The position numbers were made by a program, and so were the translations under genes. Under the pieces are notes generated by a model. It made no database searches. It was not told where the DNA came from and worked only from the letters and a program-made list of their open reading frames with translations. 64,000 nucleotides of DNA, taken from Hippasteria phrygiana (taxonomy: Eukaryota; Echinodermata; Asteroidea; Valvatida; Goniasteridae). The stretch covers positions 558,001 through 622,000 of the forward strand of contig JAZGUH010000280.1 in assembly GCA_037893225.1 (NCBI GenBank), given 5' to 3'. Of this stretch, positions 43,091 to 55,800 are shown piece by piece (positions within the stretch are counted from its first letter, which is position 1; each line of letters begins with the position of its first letter).

Positions 43091-46000
43091 ATGTCGGTCA
43101 GTAACATGGAACAAGTTCTCCAGTGGCTCGCTGTCAACCTTGGTGTTCAGCTACCAGAATGGTTGGAACATAGCTTAGCTAGCCTGGACTACTACCTCTT
43201 ATCATGGCTGCTATGGCTATTCATGCCGATCGTCATGGCCTTTCTGCTACCCGTCATCATCTTGTTGATGGTCTATGGGTCGGTTTTGTTCCTGCACATC
43301 TACAAGGCGCGCCATCGTTTGGCCGATGCTTACTATAGCAGCGGGGTTTGGGACTGGGCTCGTATGATGTTGGCGACGTTCTGGGAGGGACATGGCAATA
43401 TATGGCATGGTAAGAACTTATCTAACTAGCCTTAATTAACCAATCGTATTACCGGTAATTTGTGGAAGTGCCGTGGCCTAGTGGTTTGGAGCATTGAATT
43501 TGTGGTCTGTGGGTAATTCTGCAGGTTGTGGGTTCGAGCCCAGTCCTGGGTTACAGCACTTCTACGCCTAATATAGGTTGAGGCATTATTAATGCCTTGC
43601 AGTGGACTAGTTACCCATCCCGACCCTATTCATACTGTGAAGAGATCAGATTATATCTTGTCTTGTTTCAGTGTAAGGGGCTGGTTCTTCTACACTATCC
43701 TCTGTAGCCCACACCTCGAGTGGCCCTTGTTCTTGTGATGGGCGATTTGCATTTTATACAAAATGACTACAGTCCGATAGAAGTTTGACATATGTGTTGC
43801 ATGGCTGTGATTGGTCGGAATGTCAAGAGATAGGGTTTAATGGGTTGGTCTGATCTATAGCCACGCCCCTTTGATGCAGCATTTTATGGGTTCCTGGTTC
43901 CTTCACGAGTTCTTTTGAGAATTAGTCAATCCCGTTCTTACCACCACGTGTTCTCCCTGCCCCTAGTCTCAAATCGACTACCCTGTGATTTTTTTTTTTT
44001 TTTGCAATAAAATGTGGTGTAAGTGGACTTACGCAACATGCAGTAAACCAACATGTGCAGTGCCAAGGCACTAAAGTCCTGAATTCATCAAAATCAAGCA
44101 AAACCAGGCTGGATTTTTGGTAGATTTGGGATTTGGTAGATTAGGGCTAATGCTACACATTCCCGATTTTTAAGCCGAATCTCTGCAAATAGCAATTCTT
44201 GAGTAAATCGGGGAATAATTCTTGGCTGCCTCGGGATCATTCTGTTAGTTCGGTGAAAGATCGTTAAAGATTGGGAAGCGCCCCGACAATTTTAGACATT
44301 CTGGAACCAATTTCAATTCTTGGTTTATTCTTGTTATTCTTGTTGTAAACCTAGCATTAAAGTTTGGCTGAAAAATGTATGTCAATGGATTGTAAAGAAA
44401 AAGCTGGAGTCCATTCCGTGATGTTGTTGAGATCAGCAATTTACATTAAAGAGGTTTCGTTAGCGTACAGTTAAAGAGACCACTACGTTTAGTTCCCGTG
44501 ACCTCATCAGTTTTTGAGCTTGTTTGACGTTTTCCTCACTCATCCTAAACGTAATCACCTTGTTTACACGGATAGCGGTCGCACTACACGTCAGTAAGAA
44601 ACGGATAAAACCAACAAACATTTTTTTTTTACTAATTTTTGTTGCGTACCGCTACCGTTCAGAGCTAATCGTCGGTGTACACACTAACAAAACCTCTCTA
44701 TTACACTAGACGGTTATAAATTGCGTCGCTGTACATCAACGAAGAAAAATAAAGTTATTAGTATTTCATTGTTAACCTGCTCAGTACACACTGCCAAAAA
44801 TGATTTCCTCTCATTTCTTAACCCTCCTGTTCTCAGGGCCAAAATCGACCCAGCTGCTGTACAGATCAAAACCTATCAAATTTCAGATTGAAACACACAC
44901 AAACTGTCAGAGTTGGTGTTTAGAGATTTTGATAGGCTGTGATAGTTATAAGTATAGGAGGATTATATAAGAAAATATTTCTTATTTCTTTTTTGTTCAC
45001 AATGCAGGGTATGATATCGTTGGTCTGGAAAATATTCCCATGGAAGGCGCAGCTGTACTGATTTACTACCATGGAACTATTCCATTGGATTTCTACTACA
45101 TCATGGCTAAAGTTCTACTCTACAAGAACCGTGTTATGCAGCTCGTCGGAGATAGGTTTCTATTTGGAATACCAGGTGAAGAGAAACATGTATTGTACCT
45201 TACACTACAGATGTTGTTTTTTGTCTTTAACCCCTTGCGTACGGATGACGCCATATGGCGTCAAAAAAAAAGAAGTGCCACCAGGCCGGATGACGCCATT
45301 GGCCGCCGTTTGTGCAGTTTCAATCCATTGTTGGATTATTGTTTATGTCGTGCTTGAACCGCTGCAACACCCCGACGTCTCCCGTAAAATACCGTGCCCA
45401 AGGGGTTAAAGACCTACTATAACCAAAGTTTAATTCTCTAAAAAAGATTAGTATCTTGATTATGAATTACAAGAAACCAAATTCGTGCTAAATATTGTCA
45501 TTTTCTATCCATCATTATTGATTAACAGACGAGAGAAAGATGCTAATTAAATATTCAAATTACTCCAAGTTCTTCCCCTGCTGTCGTCGCTGTTAGCCTT
45601 GACGTCATCGCGTGTAGTCATCCATACTAACCTCAGATTTGGAATTGAAATACATGTAGTAGGCTTACATGATGGGATACAGAGACGAAGTTAATTTAAC
45701 ATCTATTCTGTGTAAATACCGCGTACTCATGTATGAACTTGTACCAAGTGCAACGGTCGGACTACACACCATGACGTCACACGCAATAAATGCATAACGC
45801 ATGACATGCAAATGGGGACGTGACGTACGCTTTTTCAGACGATAGGATTTTCAAAAGTGAGCCAATTTGCATTTTTTTTTTTCAAATTAAAAAGGACAAT
45901 ACAACGTATTTTTTGTGTATTGCTCTCTATATTGACATATCTGTAGACTGAGACAATAATTTCACATTTTTTCAAAGCGTTCTACTAGGTCTTTAAAAAC

Positions 46001-49000
46001 CCTTTGTGGGAACCAGCATTTAGAATAAACTCCAGGCCACTTGTTTTGTGCGCGTCCGAAGTCAATAGGCATATGTGCATATGTGCATATGTGCAGGTAT
46101 GTAGGTGTGCGCAGACTTGGCTGAAAGATCTTTTCTTTTTATGGGCATCGGACAACACAAGGCCGAAAGGCCACTCAAGGTGCGAGCTACCAACAGAAGA
46201 CGAAACACAGGAATAGAAGATAGCTAATGTGCTGGGCTCGGACCTCCTTTCAGACGAGCGAGAGTACTGTGTTTACTGCAATGGCATGGGGTTCATTCTT
46301 TCTGGCTGGATAAATGTTTTTGTTAATAGCACAATTGGATTAAAAAGCCTGGTGGTTCAATTATTTAGATGAGTTTTTACGGAAGTTTGCGGGTTTATAT
46401 TGCGAATATTTTGTATACATACATGTACGTGTATGCGTTTTTGTAAAAAAAAAAAAAAAAAAAAAACTACTGAATTTTCAAACTGGTAGGGGCGGGATGT
46501 GAACCTGTGACCTCCGGAATACTGTACCGGTGCTCGACCAACTGAGCTAATTGTATCTATGTTGGTGGTCTTTAAATTGTCATTGTATTTGTTTGTGGGG
46601 CGCTACTCAGAAGTCATGAATGCATAATGCCGTATAACCAGGGATCACGCCTAATTTTACAATACAACCTGGGAGTTTCGCTCAGTGGGAGAGCACTGAT
46701 ATGGTTTTCCGGAGGTCGCAGGTTCGAATCCCGCTCCTGTCAGTTATCTTTGTTCACTTTGAAAATTTATTTAAATTTACCTAGTCAGTTTCCCTTTTGG
46801 TTTTTTGGACGAATTTCAGAAAGAAATTTTAATGTGTCGGTGTGCGAATTGAACTTACAATGAGTGACCCAAAATGTCTTGACAGGCTTCAGAATTCTCC
46901 TGAAGGTATTTCAAGTCAGCCCTGGGTCTGTGCCAGAGTGTGTGAGTCTTCTAAACGAGGGTAACATCCTAGCCATAGCCCCTGGGGGCGCTAGAGAGGC
47001 GTTGTTTGGGGACGAGCATTACCAACTTGTCTGGGGCCAGCGATGCGGCTTTGCCAAGTGTGCTCTCCAAGCCAAAGTGGTAAGAGAATAATTCTACATT
47101 AACCCTAACTTAAATTTTTCCTCTAAGTAACCTGAATCCTCCGATATCCTCCAATAAAATCCTTCAGGGGGTTTTCGTTAAACACTCCAGTAACCTCAGT
47201 CCTCTGAAACCCTGTTTCGAATAATCAAATACTAAATTATTCGAAAATGAACAGCCCTAATTCTGTTGGATTCAGCCGAGTGCCTGAAAGCGGTTGGAGT
47301 TGCACAAAGCTAATACAATTTTCTCAAATATTGCATTTTCCCCCACAGTTCATGGTTTTTTTTTTTTGGGTTTCCTTTTCAGCCTATTATTCCAGTTTTT
47401 ACACAAAATTGCAGAGAGGCCTTCAGAACACCATCATGGGGTCGAAAGTACCTTCAAAATATTTATGAAAAAACACGGCTTCCACTTGTGCCGATCTATG
47501 GAGGATTTCCAGTCAAATTGAGGTGAGTTTTTGGTTGGAATATTCACGGTCTATCTAGGGTGATATTGGTGTCTTCCTTTTGCCCATACAGTTGTGGTGG
47601 AATGTTTATGCACACACACAAGGCCGGTTTATAGTCGGTCGCGCGATGAAAATGTCCGACGCTGATGGTTGCTGGACGCTTGGCCTTTTTTGTGCAGTTG
47701 ATAGTCGTCACGAGACGTTTGTAAACACACGCGCAGCATACGCGCAATGCGTCTAGAATTTGAATGCGACGTATGACGATCACGCATCGCCACTGCTAAA
47801 TGTAAAATTATTTTAGCTGTGATAATTATATAATTATCAGAGTTAGCAGCTTTTTGTATGTGCGATTAATGTCTGTGCCAGCTGTTTTAATAACAATAAG
47901 TATTAAGACGCATCAAAAAAATATAGGACGTTTTCTATGTTTATTGATAGTGATATTTATTTTTATGCCGTGTGCTATGTTTGCATATTCATCGAACTCT
48001 GTAGCGACGTCGCCAGCGTTTTTTAGCGACTAGTCGCTGATGCTTCCGCGTCAACTATAAACCCCGCGTGAGAGGATCGCGCGTAAATTTTTAGTCGCGG
48101 CGACCATCTATAAACCAGCCTTTAGAGATCGTTCCTTCAGTTGTTCCTGGAACTTTATTCCATTTCTTTCAATTTTCCATTGTAATTTCTCACTATATCA
48201 AGAAAGCCATGTTTCAGAAGTCCTTCCCCATGTATGTATACAACACTAGTCTACAAATTTACTAATTTTGACAAATTTTGTGCTTCGGAGATTAAATTAA
48301 TTTTCCCTTTATGGATTTTGGGATGCTGAAAACGAATATGACCATATAAATAATCAATTGGTTACAGTTCGTTAGATTGTGCGTATATTTATACAATATA
48401 TGAGTAACATATTGATTAAACCCAACACTAAAAAAAATTGAAAAAGCGAACCATGAGAAATATTGCTAATTTTATGTAGTTTGAACCTATTATGCATTGC
48501 GGGTTGGAACAAGAGCTCTTCCCGCAGTTAATTCATCCTCCTCCCTTCCCAAGTCAAGGGTAATAGCTACCGATCTGATATGTTAAAAAATTGAGCCAAT
48601 TGACAATTTTAAGCATCATTATCATACTCAGTGACCCAGAATTGGTAAAGATTGACTACTTTTATTTCCGAAGCATTTTGGCTGTAGAACAGTATTATTG
48701 TATACCCCTAACTACCTACATCATTTTTCCTCCAAGTAACCTGAATCCTCCAATATCCTCTGATTTCAAAGTGTTAAAGCTGCATGTAACCTGAATCCTC
48801 CAAAATCCTCTTATGGGGACCACTGCATGAATCCTGCAAAATCCTCCAGGTTTTTTTCGTAAACACCCCAGTAACCTCAATCCTCCAAATTCATCCAGCA
48901 TCAGATTGGGCCTGATGACCCGGATCCTCCATTTTCCTCCGGAGTCAAAATCCTCTAATGCCCTTAATCCTGCAAAATCCTCCGATGCTTCAACTTCCAA

Positions 49001-50411
49001 AGACCCTCAATCCTCCGAATTCCTCATTTTGGCAAAGGAGATTTTGGAGGATTTGGGAAGGTTAGGGATAATCATTTGGATTCTCTTCACAGCTTTGGGA
49101 TAAATTGGGAATTGTTTGCAGGACCCCAATAACTTTTGACCACATCTGTATTATTTGTAATTTACGGTTTAGCTGATTAGTTTGTCTACACAGTTTCTTT
49201 TTTCTTCCGTGTTTCTGAAGGACCTTTATTGGGAAGCCAATACCGTATGATGAGTCTCTAACAGCATCCCAGCTTGCAGAAAAGGTAAATGGGTTTTATG
49301 CACGTTCCTCGTTTTAGAGGGGGGGGGGGGGGAAGTGACACCCCCATTACTTGATTTTGTCTGCGAATTGGTAATTTTGCCGCTGTTGCCAAAAATCTCA
49401 TCTCTGTTGGCAATTTAAAAAATGTGTCACAAATTTAATGGCCCCTCCCCTTTTTAAAATTGTATTTAGCACGGCGAATTTTTGTCGGGCCACTGGAACG
49501 TTCCAACCAGAACATTACCCATTCAATAGGAAGCATCTATCTACAACCCTGTTCATATCCCAAAGCTGTATAGGTTATGTTTACATAAAATACACAAGAG
49601 AAGTGGTACAAAAATAAAGGAAAACTAAGTACAAATCAAAAAATTTGCTGGCCTGACGTTTCGAACTTAACCCCTTGCCACCGGGTGGCGCCTGGGCATC
49701 AGGCCGGGTTATGCAGCCAAGCGAACCGGAAACAAGAGGCTTGTGCAGCCAAGCATAACGTACACAATACCCCAATAATGGATTAAAAATGCAGAAATTG
49801 ACGTGTATAGACGTCACCCGGCCAGGTGGCAATTTCAATCTGCACGTATTTGTGTCAACCGTACGCAAGGGGTTAAGCAAGTTCTTTCTCAAAGGCAAAT
49901 GACAGTGTACAAGAAACAAACATGTAGGGAACAAACATGCAAGAGGGGGTGGGTGGAGAAACACAAGAGGGATTCAAAGGAGAGTGACAATGGGTGAACA
50001 TCAAAGGGAAGGGAAGTGAAGGGACAGTAAGGAAAAAAGGAGTGTGGTTAGGGTAAGGATGAAAGAGGGGAGGGATTAAGATGAGAGGGATGAAGCTGGG
50101 GTAAGGGAATAAATGAGTGTGGTGGAAGGGGAGGGGTGTAAATAGGCGGTGGTAATTGGGCAGTAGAAGGAACAGAGGGATGTGGCACGGATAAACAGGA
50201 AAACTAAGTACATCATATAAACCAGTAATGATATGGGCAAAATACAAACTTGAGTTCCATACTTGAGTTCTCAAATGCTGGTTGTCAAACAGTGACTTCT
50301 CAGTGTGATATTTGAACTTTTCAGACTCGTTCTGCTATCAGGAAACTGATCCAACAGCATCAACGCATTCCTGGTAGTGTCTTCCAAGCTCTTCTTGACC
50401 GCTTCAGGTGA
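43091..50411 (+). CDS. TMEM68: TMEM68, acyltransferase-family transmembrane protein, complete 6-exon coding region
   Basis: Coding exons: 43091-43409, 45008-45175, 46886-47079, 47383-47522, 49221-49284, 50325-50411. GT/AG holds at every junction and the phases agree, giving 323 residues (human 324). The first coding exon begins after an acceptor (CATACAG ending 43068), so a 5' UTR exon lies upstream; ATG at 43091 starts MSVSNMEQVL. Two membrane segments lie at about residues 31-65 (LLSWLLWLFMPIVMAFLL, VYGSVLFLHIY). The PlsC-type acyltransferase domain follows, with H128...D134 in YYHGTIPLD and APGGAREA at 194-201, then YGGFPVKLR and the C-terminal QRIPGSVFQALLDRF that matches human IPGNIMSALLERF. 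TMEM68 is an ER membrane enzyme that contributes to triacylglycerol synthesis (literature recall). Introns are loaded with MITEs and SINEs. Confidence 0.95.
43465..43562 (+). repeat. tRNA-derived SINE in TMEM68 intron 1
   Basis: GTGGCCTAGTGGTTTGGAGC resembles a pol III A box and GGTTGTGGGTTCGAGCCC a B box. The ends GAAGTGC and GCACTTC pair like an acceptor stem. More SINE-like sequence continues to about 43700. A real tRNA is unlikely because the cloverleaf middle is too long and irregular. Confidence 0.6.
43700..44447. other. TMEM68 intron 1 sequence
   Basis: A T-run at 43988-44003; otherwise nothing recognised. Confidence 0.4.
44448..44699. mobile_element. MITE with AGAGGTTTCGTTAG ends (copy 1)
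   Basis: Ends AAAGAGGTTTCGTTAG and CTAACAAAACCTCTCT, flanked by ATT on both sides. The complement of the body matches 57670-57875 over most of its length (TTACGTTTAGGATGAGTGA, CAAAAACTGATGA, CGGGAACTAAA). It lies in TMEM68 intron 1. Confidence 0.7.
45231..45405. mobile_element. piggyBac-like MITE, TTAA duplication, CCCCTTG ends (copy 2)
   Basis: TTAA at 45227-45230 and 45406-45409. Ends CCCCTTGCGTACGG and GCCCAAGGGG. The interior has GATGACGCCAT twice and is shorter than copies 1 and 3. In TMEM68 intron 2, just after the exon ending at 45175. Confidence 0.8.
45410..46443. other. TMEM68 intron 2 sequence with a dispersed repeat
   Basis: ACACAAGGCCGAAAGGCCAC followed by TCAAGGTGCGAGCTAC at about 46155-46190 recurs at about 63815-63852 (ACACAAGGCCAAAAGGCCAC), so it marks an interspersed repeat. 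Nothing else was recognised. Confidence 0.45.
46444..46560 (-). repeat. tRNA-derived SINE relic, minus strand
   Basis: On the minus strand TTAGCTCAGTTGGTCGAGCA (A box) and CACAGGTTCACATCCCG (decayed B box) are followed, further 3', by a long A/T run (plus-strand A-run at 46446-46466). The order is that of a tRNA-derived SINE. Confidence 0.55.
46668..46810 (+). repeat. tRNA-derived SINE
   Basis: TTTCGCTCAGTGGGAGAGC (A box) and GGTCGCAGGTTCGAATCCCG (B box), then a body with CTTTGTTCACTTTGAAAAT and TTTACCTAGTCAGTTTCCCT. The same body occurs in the palindrome at 35696-35850. It lies 76 bp before the TMEM68 exon at 46886. Confidence 0.75.
47620..48123. mobile_element. MITE with AAGGCCGGTTTATAG ends
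   Basis: AAGGCCGGTTTATAGTCGGTC at the left and CTATAAACCAGCCTTT at the right, with GTCGCGCG and CGCGGCGAC mirrored inside. The target duplication is unclear. In TMEM68 intron 4. Confidence 0.55.
48716..49060. repeat. Irregular TCCTCCAAAATCCTC repeat
   Basis: CTGAATCCTCCAAAATCCTC and close variants occur about eight times. It is related to the tandem repeat in the MITE at 15699 (complement GGAGGATTTTGGAGGATT). A shorter patch is at 47115-47215. In TMEM68 intron 4. Confidence 0.75.
49671..49872. mobile_element. piggyBac-like MITE, TTAA duplication, CCCCTTG ends (copy 3, inverted)
   Basis: TTAA at 49667-49670 and 49873-49876. The right end CCGTACGCAAGGGG is the complement of the left end of copy 1, and the inner sequence matches copy 1 through TGCAGATTGAAA, CCATTATTGGGGTATTGTG and TGCTTGGCTGCA. 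In TMEM68 intron 5. Confidence 0.85.
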
Positions 50412-52834
50412 TGTTCAGCATTCCTCCAGCCTACAGGGAGAAGCCGTGGAGCTTACCGATTGGTACAGTACGTACATTTGGTCAGGTTGTACAGCATTCT
50501 TTAACTACACAGGAAGAATCTGTGTGTAGATCTTCCAGATTGTCACAGTACGTGTAGATGGGTTCAGGTGATGTAGAGTACAGAAGTGTAATGCCATTAG
50601 TCTGGTTGACGCGCAATTGGGCCGATTCTTAAGACAGCAAAACGCCAACTATAACGGACATCATGGGATCCACAAAAAATATTCACTATAGTGGTCGTTT
50701 GTTATAGTTAATAATGGTATGTATTGAATACATCAATTTGGCAGCCAAAGAGGATGTTCGTTATAGCCAAATGTTCGGTTTAGTAGTGTTCGTTATAGTG
50801 AAGTTCTTGGGGGCTGTCCATATTCGAATAATTTCGAATTCAAATATTTGAAACTACACTTGCCTGAATATTCGAATATTTGAAACTCGATGATCAAGTT
50901 CTACGCACGCCAGCCGCAGCTGCCATCCTCGCTGGCCAAAAGTTGCATACAAAGTCCGCCGGTTAAAATTTGCATGCGGCGATGGATATTATGGGCTGCT
51001 GGACCGTTTTACAGTAAGCACTGTATAACTGTCAAGGGGTTTTAGTCAGGTAAAAGGAATAATCAAGCAAAAGGTTACTGTGGACAAACAATTCAACTTT
51101 ACGATTAAAACAACAGTTGTTTGTGCAAGTGCATAGTTTTAATTTTTTTCGAATATTCAAACCGGCAAGAAGCTATTCGAATATTCGGTATATTCGGGAC
51201 AGCCCTAGAAGTTCTACTTTAGTGCAACACTACAGCTTTTAAGGATGGGAATTTACGTTTAATTTAATAAACGTTTAGCAAAACGTTCCCGTAGTCAACA
51301 ATTGCAAAAAGGCTGCCGCCCATCCCAGTATTTGTGTAAGACGTAAGAGATGTGCCGTCCGCGTCAAGCATTGATCTTGTCCCAGCGGCGTATTGAAAAC
51401 ATCAAACACAAACAATTGTATACACTAGTACTAAAAGCGTTTGTATGTCTTTGTAAAATTAAATAAATTTACAAAGATCCTGAATTCTTTGTAAACAAAA
51501 ACTGGAATGTAGATTGCGTAAATACAAGGTCCCATTTCTATAATTTGAGTTCCGTTTAAACGTTTAAACGTGTAAACGTCCCATCCCCATTAGCTTTGTA
51601 ACAAAGAGGCCATTGTACGCAGTACATGTACGCATTTATAAAGGTCGGCATGTCCGGCCCTGTTGACCTATTCAAATATGCAGTAGGTACAATACCCTCT
51701 CTTTGCAAAAATTCTGGTGCCGCACAAATGTGAGTTGTCCCTTTTTGTGTGTGTGTGAACCAGAAATTCATGAGGTACACTTTAGTGTTCTGTACAGCAT
51801 ACCTCCAGAAGCTGTAGAATCTCAAGATTGGTACATCTAATGACGTAGCTGTAGCTACGAAAGCTTGTGCCATAATTTTAATTTGTCTCTAAAGTGCTAC
51901 CTTTAATATTTATCTGTAAGATTGGTACAGTACATGCAGAACTGGTTCAGATAACACTGGATTGGTGATGGTTGCATTGTGGAGATTTCGCCGTAGTCTG
52001 GTTCCCTGACCTGGAGATTCCCTGACGTCTAAATCTTGGGTCAGGTAGCTACCACGTTTTATAATAGATCATGACGTGCAGTGTTAGTCCGAGTGACGTC
52101 AGCGGCATCATTCAAATTGAATATTCTTGCAAAATCCAGTCGACAAAATAATGCAAGTGTGGCATTGATATTACATTTCTTATATATAATTGAAAATTTA
52201 AATTCTAGGATCTGTAACGGGCCTGACAGACATTTTGTTATTGGAACATCAACGTTAACAGCCGAATGTTACCGAAAACAAGTTCGGAAAACTTCGGACG
52301 TTTTCGGAAACTGGCAGAATTCTGCCAGTTTTCATCACGAGACATTGGCGGCTATACTGGATCCAATATTCATCAGAAATAGTCAGAATATTTTGGTCTA
52401 GGAACCAGACTAAAATCGCCGTGGAAGGACATGAATTGCATTAGCTTATGGCAGCAGTATATTACACACGAGTCTTGGCTCATGCTTTGTGGGTTATTTG
52501 GTATCATCACAAGTCATAATGTTTGACGACATTCTTCAGTGCGAGCTTAAAGTTTACCCGTGTCATGGGTATGGGTAACGTGTTAAGATTGCAATCCAGT
52601 TTCTGTTGCCGTTGCAGTATATTATTGTCTTGTATTTTACGTTTCGATTAATTTATTACAAAAGGTAGCATTATTCAGGAGTTTGCTGAAGGAGGTTATA
52701 AAGTTTTAAATATATTATTTTTCTTGGTATTTATTAAGGAATAGATATATATTTATCCACGCATGGACCTTGCAAAAATAGAAAAGTTATAAGCCATTGC
52801 AGGGTTATCATAAATACAATTATACGCGGGTAGT
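50412..52834. other. TMEM68 3' flank and intergenic DNA
   Basis: After the stop, GTACAGTACGTA-type words recur but no clear polyadenylation site stands out. It contains the hAT MITE at 50808. AGCTACGAAAGCTTGTGCCA near 51853 repeats a motif from 20922. The rest (51900-52834) is AT-rich with nothing recognised. Confidence 0.4.
50808..51207. mobile_element. hAT-like MITE, 8-bp target duplication GAAGTTCT
   Basis: GAAGTTCT at 50800-50807 and 51208-51215. Ends TGGGGGCTGTCC and GGACAGCCCTA. ATTCGAATA words lie just inside both ends. No coding content. Confidence 0.75.
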
Positions 52835-52872
52835 TTAAGATTTTCAAGGTACCCGCAGTTGGTACAATACAT
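52835..52872. repeat. 38-bp direct repeat, left flank of the R2-like element
   Basis: Starts TTAAGATTTTCAA and ends GTTGGTACAATACAT. It matches 56662-56699 with one mismatch and is read as a long target-site duplication. Confidence 0.8.
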
Positions 52873-52880
52873 AGCTCCTT

Positions 52881-55800
52881 CTAGATAGCCATAAACGTAT
52901 TGAATGTAAAAATAGAACCTTTAATAGCCACCTGAGCTAGGACAGCTAATTGATTGCTGGAAAAGGTTACTCCGCAATAAACCTTTTTGTCTGCTAACAT
53001 CGCTCCTCGGGCCCCAATCGGGAGGCCTTCCACGGACACGGTGTTAACACCAAACTTCTCCTTCACTGAACTAGTGATCGCACTAGTATTGTACTTAGTC
53101 ACTTTCTGTGTCTCGCTGTCTCTCAGTGAGTGCTTATGAGCCTCATAAGGGATCGCAACATCTGCAATATAGGCATGTTTGCTTGTAGAGTCCACTACAA
53201 CCAGGTCCGGCCGGAAGTTACCACCTGGAGTGTTGATCAACGGTTCCGTGTAGATATTCTCAACACTATGTTTCCTTGATAGGAAACTAGCAATCTGCTT
53301 GCATACATGATTGTGCCTGCTCATTCTAGCCAATTGCACCTTATGACAACGTTGCAGGATGTGCGACGTTGTCTCTAGCGAACTATTGCAGTGCCTACAC
53401 ACCGTCGGGCAACCCGTGAAAGCCATATTATTGCGACATGGTAACGTTTTAGTCCGCAATGCCATGGCCTTCGTATAAAGGTTGCCTTCAAGAATAGTAG
53501 GACTGTGAATCCAGGAGCTAGCCGCTGGATGGCTGAAGGCTTCGCTACCTTGGCCTTGCTTCGTTTTCGCAAACGAAGCTAGTTCTGTCAACACCAATAT
53601 TCGAAAGATGTTGTTTCAAAGTTGCCTTATCGGCCTCCACCGAGGGCAGCCCGAGGGCTTTAGAAAGGCTAACCATTTGCTTCTGGATGAACTTAGAAGT
53701 ATAAACATCTTGCATAATTCGATTCAAAGACTTCAATAGTCTAGTGAGCGCCCCATGCCTCAGGCTGTGCGCGGTGGCAGCTATGTTAGGCAATCCAAGA
53801 CCACCCAGAGAGACTGGTAAGGTCAGAAACGTCTTACTCGACGTATTCGGTAAATGCAGGATCTCTCTGGCAGTTTTATTGAGACCCAATTGTATACGAT
53901 TGAGGGTACTAGCATTGTACGTATTCATACTAAAATGATAGTTCAGCCGTGGCACAATATACCCTTTCACCAATGCAAGTTTTTGCTGGGGCTTAAGGAA
54001 GCTCCCCTTAACCGCACTAAGCCATTTGTCCAAAGAGGGTATAAGGTCGTACCTTGATTTTCCAAGGATGCCGAACTTTTGTCCAAGGTACTTGGCCGTA
54101 CCCTTAGTCAAAATAACCGGAATTTCTTTGTCTCCGACTGTCCATTCGGACTTTACCACTGGGATAAGTTTGGTGATATGTCTATCGCCGATTCTATGGG
54201 TAACTTTTGCTCCAAATACCGCAGACTTAGCGGCATTTATGGACATATGTCTCTCATCGAAGAAAGCTCCACAATGTTCAAGTAGGTTTGAAAGTCCTAC
54301 CTTGCTCTCAGCCATAATAACCAAATCGTCTGCAAAAGCCATGGCATTCAGTTTCGTACCGCCCAAACTTAATCCAATGTGTTCGGGCATTGAGTCAAGT
54401 AGTTCGTCTAAGACGAGATTAAAAAGCAGAGGACTGAGCGGGCAGCCTTGCTTCACTCCGCACCTAATAGGGATAGGGTCAGAGACTCCCTCGCCACTCA
54501 CGATCCGTGTGGAGACACCCGTATAAAGATCTGTGACAACTCGCCTAAAATGGACAGGCACATTCTGGCGCTCGAGTCCTCTATCGATAGTAGAGTGATG
54601 GACCGAGTCGAAGGCCTTCGACAGGTCAAGGAACATAACATAGTATGACTTGTTATGGCTTTTGTAGTAATCGATAAAATAGTCAAGCAACGACACATTC
54701 TCCAGACAACCATCCACCGGGATGAACGCCTTTTGTTTAGGATTCAACTCCGTAGCTTCTCTGAGTCTCATGTTGAGAACTCTAGTATAAAGTCGTAGAA
54801 GGCAGGAACCGATAGTGATCGGTCTCCATTTATTCGGGTCCAAAGACAACGTATTACCCTTGGGTAACAAGATCGTATTATTGACCTTCAGTTCTTCCGG
54901 TATCCTACCTTCAACGAACCAAATATTGAAGAGAGTAGCGAGTTGCTGGTTACTCGCTCTCTGCATATCTTTATAACGAATTCTATCAGGACCGGCCGCG
55001 CCCGTTTTCTTCATATTCTTCATAGCCAATTCGACCTCGCTAGATGTAATAGGGTCGAGAAGAGTCTTAGACCCAAAGGTCTCGTCCTTCGCTAGTTTCA
55101 TGATGAAAGGGGCACGATCGGCCTGCGGATCTTTGCCAAAGATATTATAGAAATGCTGGTACGCATTATGGATATCCAGATTCCCTGGATTAATAGGTTG
55201 GTTATCCAGTAGATGTGAAACCAAACGACGGCGATCATTCTTGAAAAGCTCCTGGTGAACCGGATACAGAAGCTTTTTCTTTATTCTATTCGAGGCGTTT
55301 ATTGGTATTTCAGGGGCTGTAAAGGGTGACCTAGACCTAGGTCTACTCTCCTTCATACCAAGCAGTTTAAGGATTTCTCTATAATTATATGGGCCTTGTG
55401 AGGGCATCTCACTAACCGTGATAGCTAGAGCTCTATCAAGCGGCTTCGCCTTCTCGCTCGATATCATGGTGTATTTATGCATAACGTCCATGAAATTGTC
55501 AAAGTCTAAATCGCCTTTGGGCTCTGTGACCGAGGTTGGCTCCTCGGTCACTTGTTCTTCGATAAGAATATTCATGTTCACAACCACCTTGGATTTAAAG
55601 AAGTCGACCAACTTCTTATACTCCTGTTTCCTTCGCTGATACTTGATAGTATCAAGTTTCCGGCCTGGAAAGGCATTCGCCAACGCTTGATTTATGAATC
55701 TCGTATTAGGTTTAATGTTAGCTTCTGCATATGCGAGAAGCCTAACCTCCTCACCTACCCAACGATCTCCCGCTTTGCCACTGGTATCTATGGCATCGAT

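Noticed and set aside
46490..46810. Functional tRNA genes
   Set aside because: A and B box matches are present, but cloverleaf arms are broken and the sequences continue into SINE bodies.
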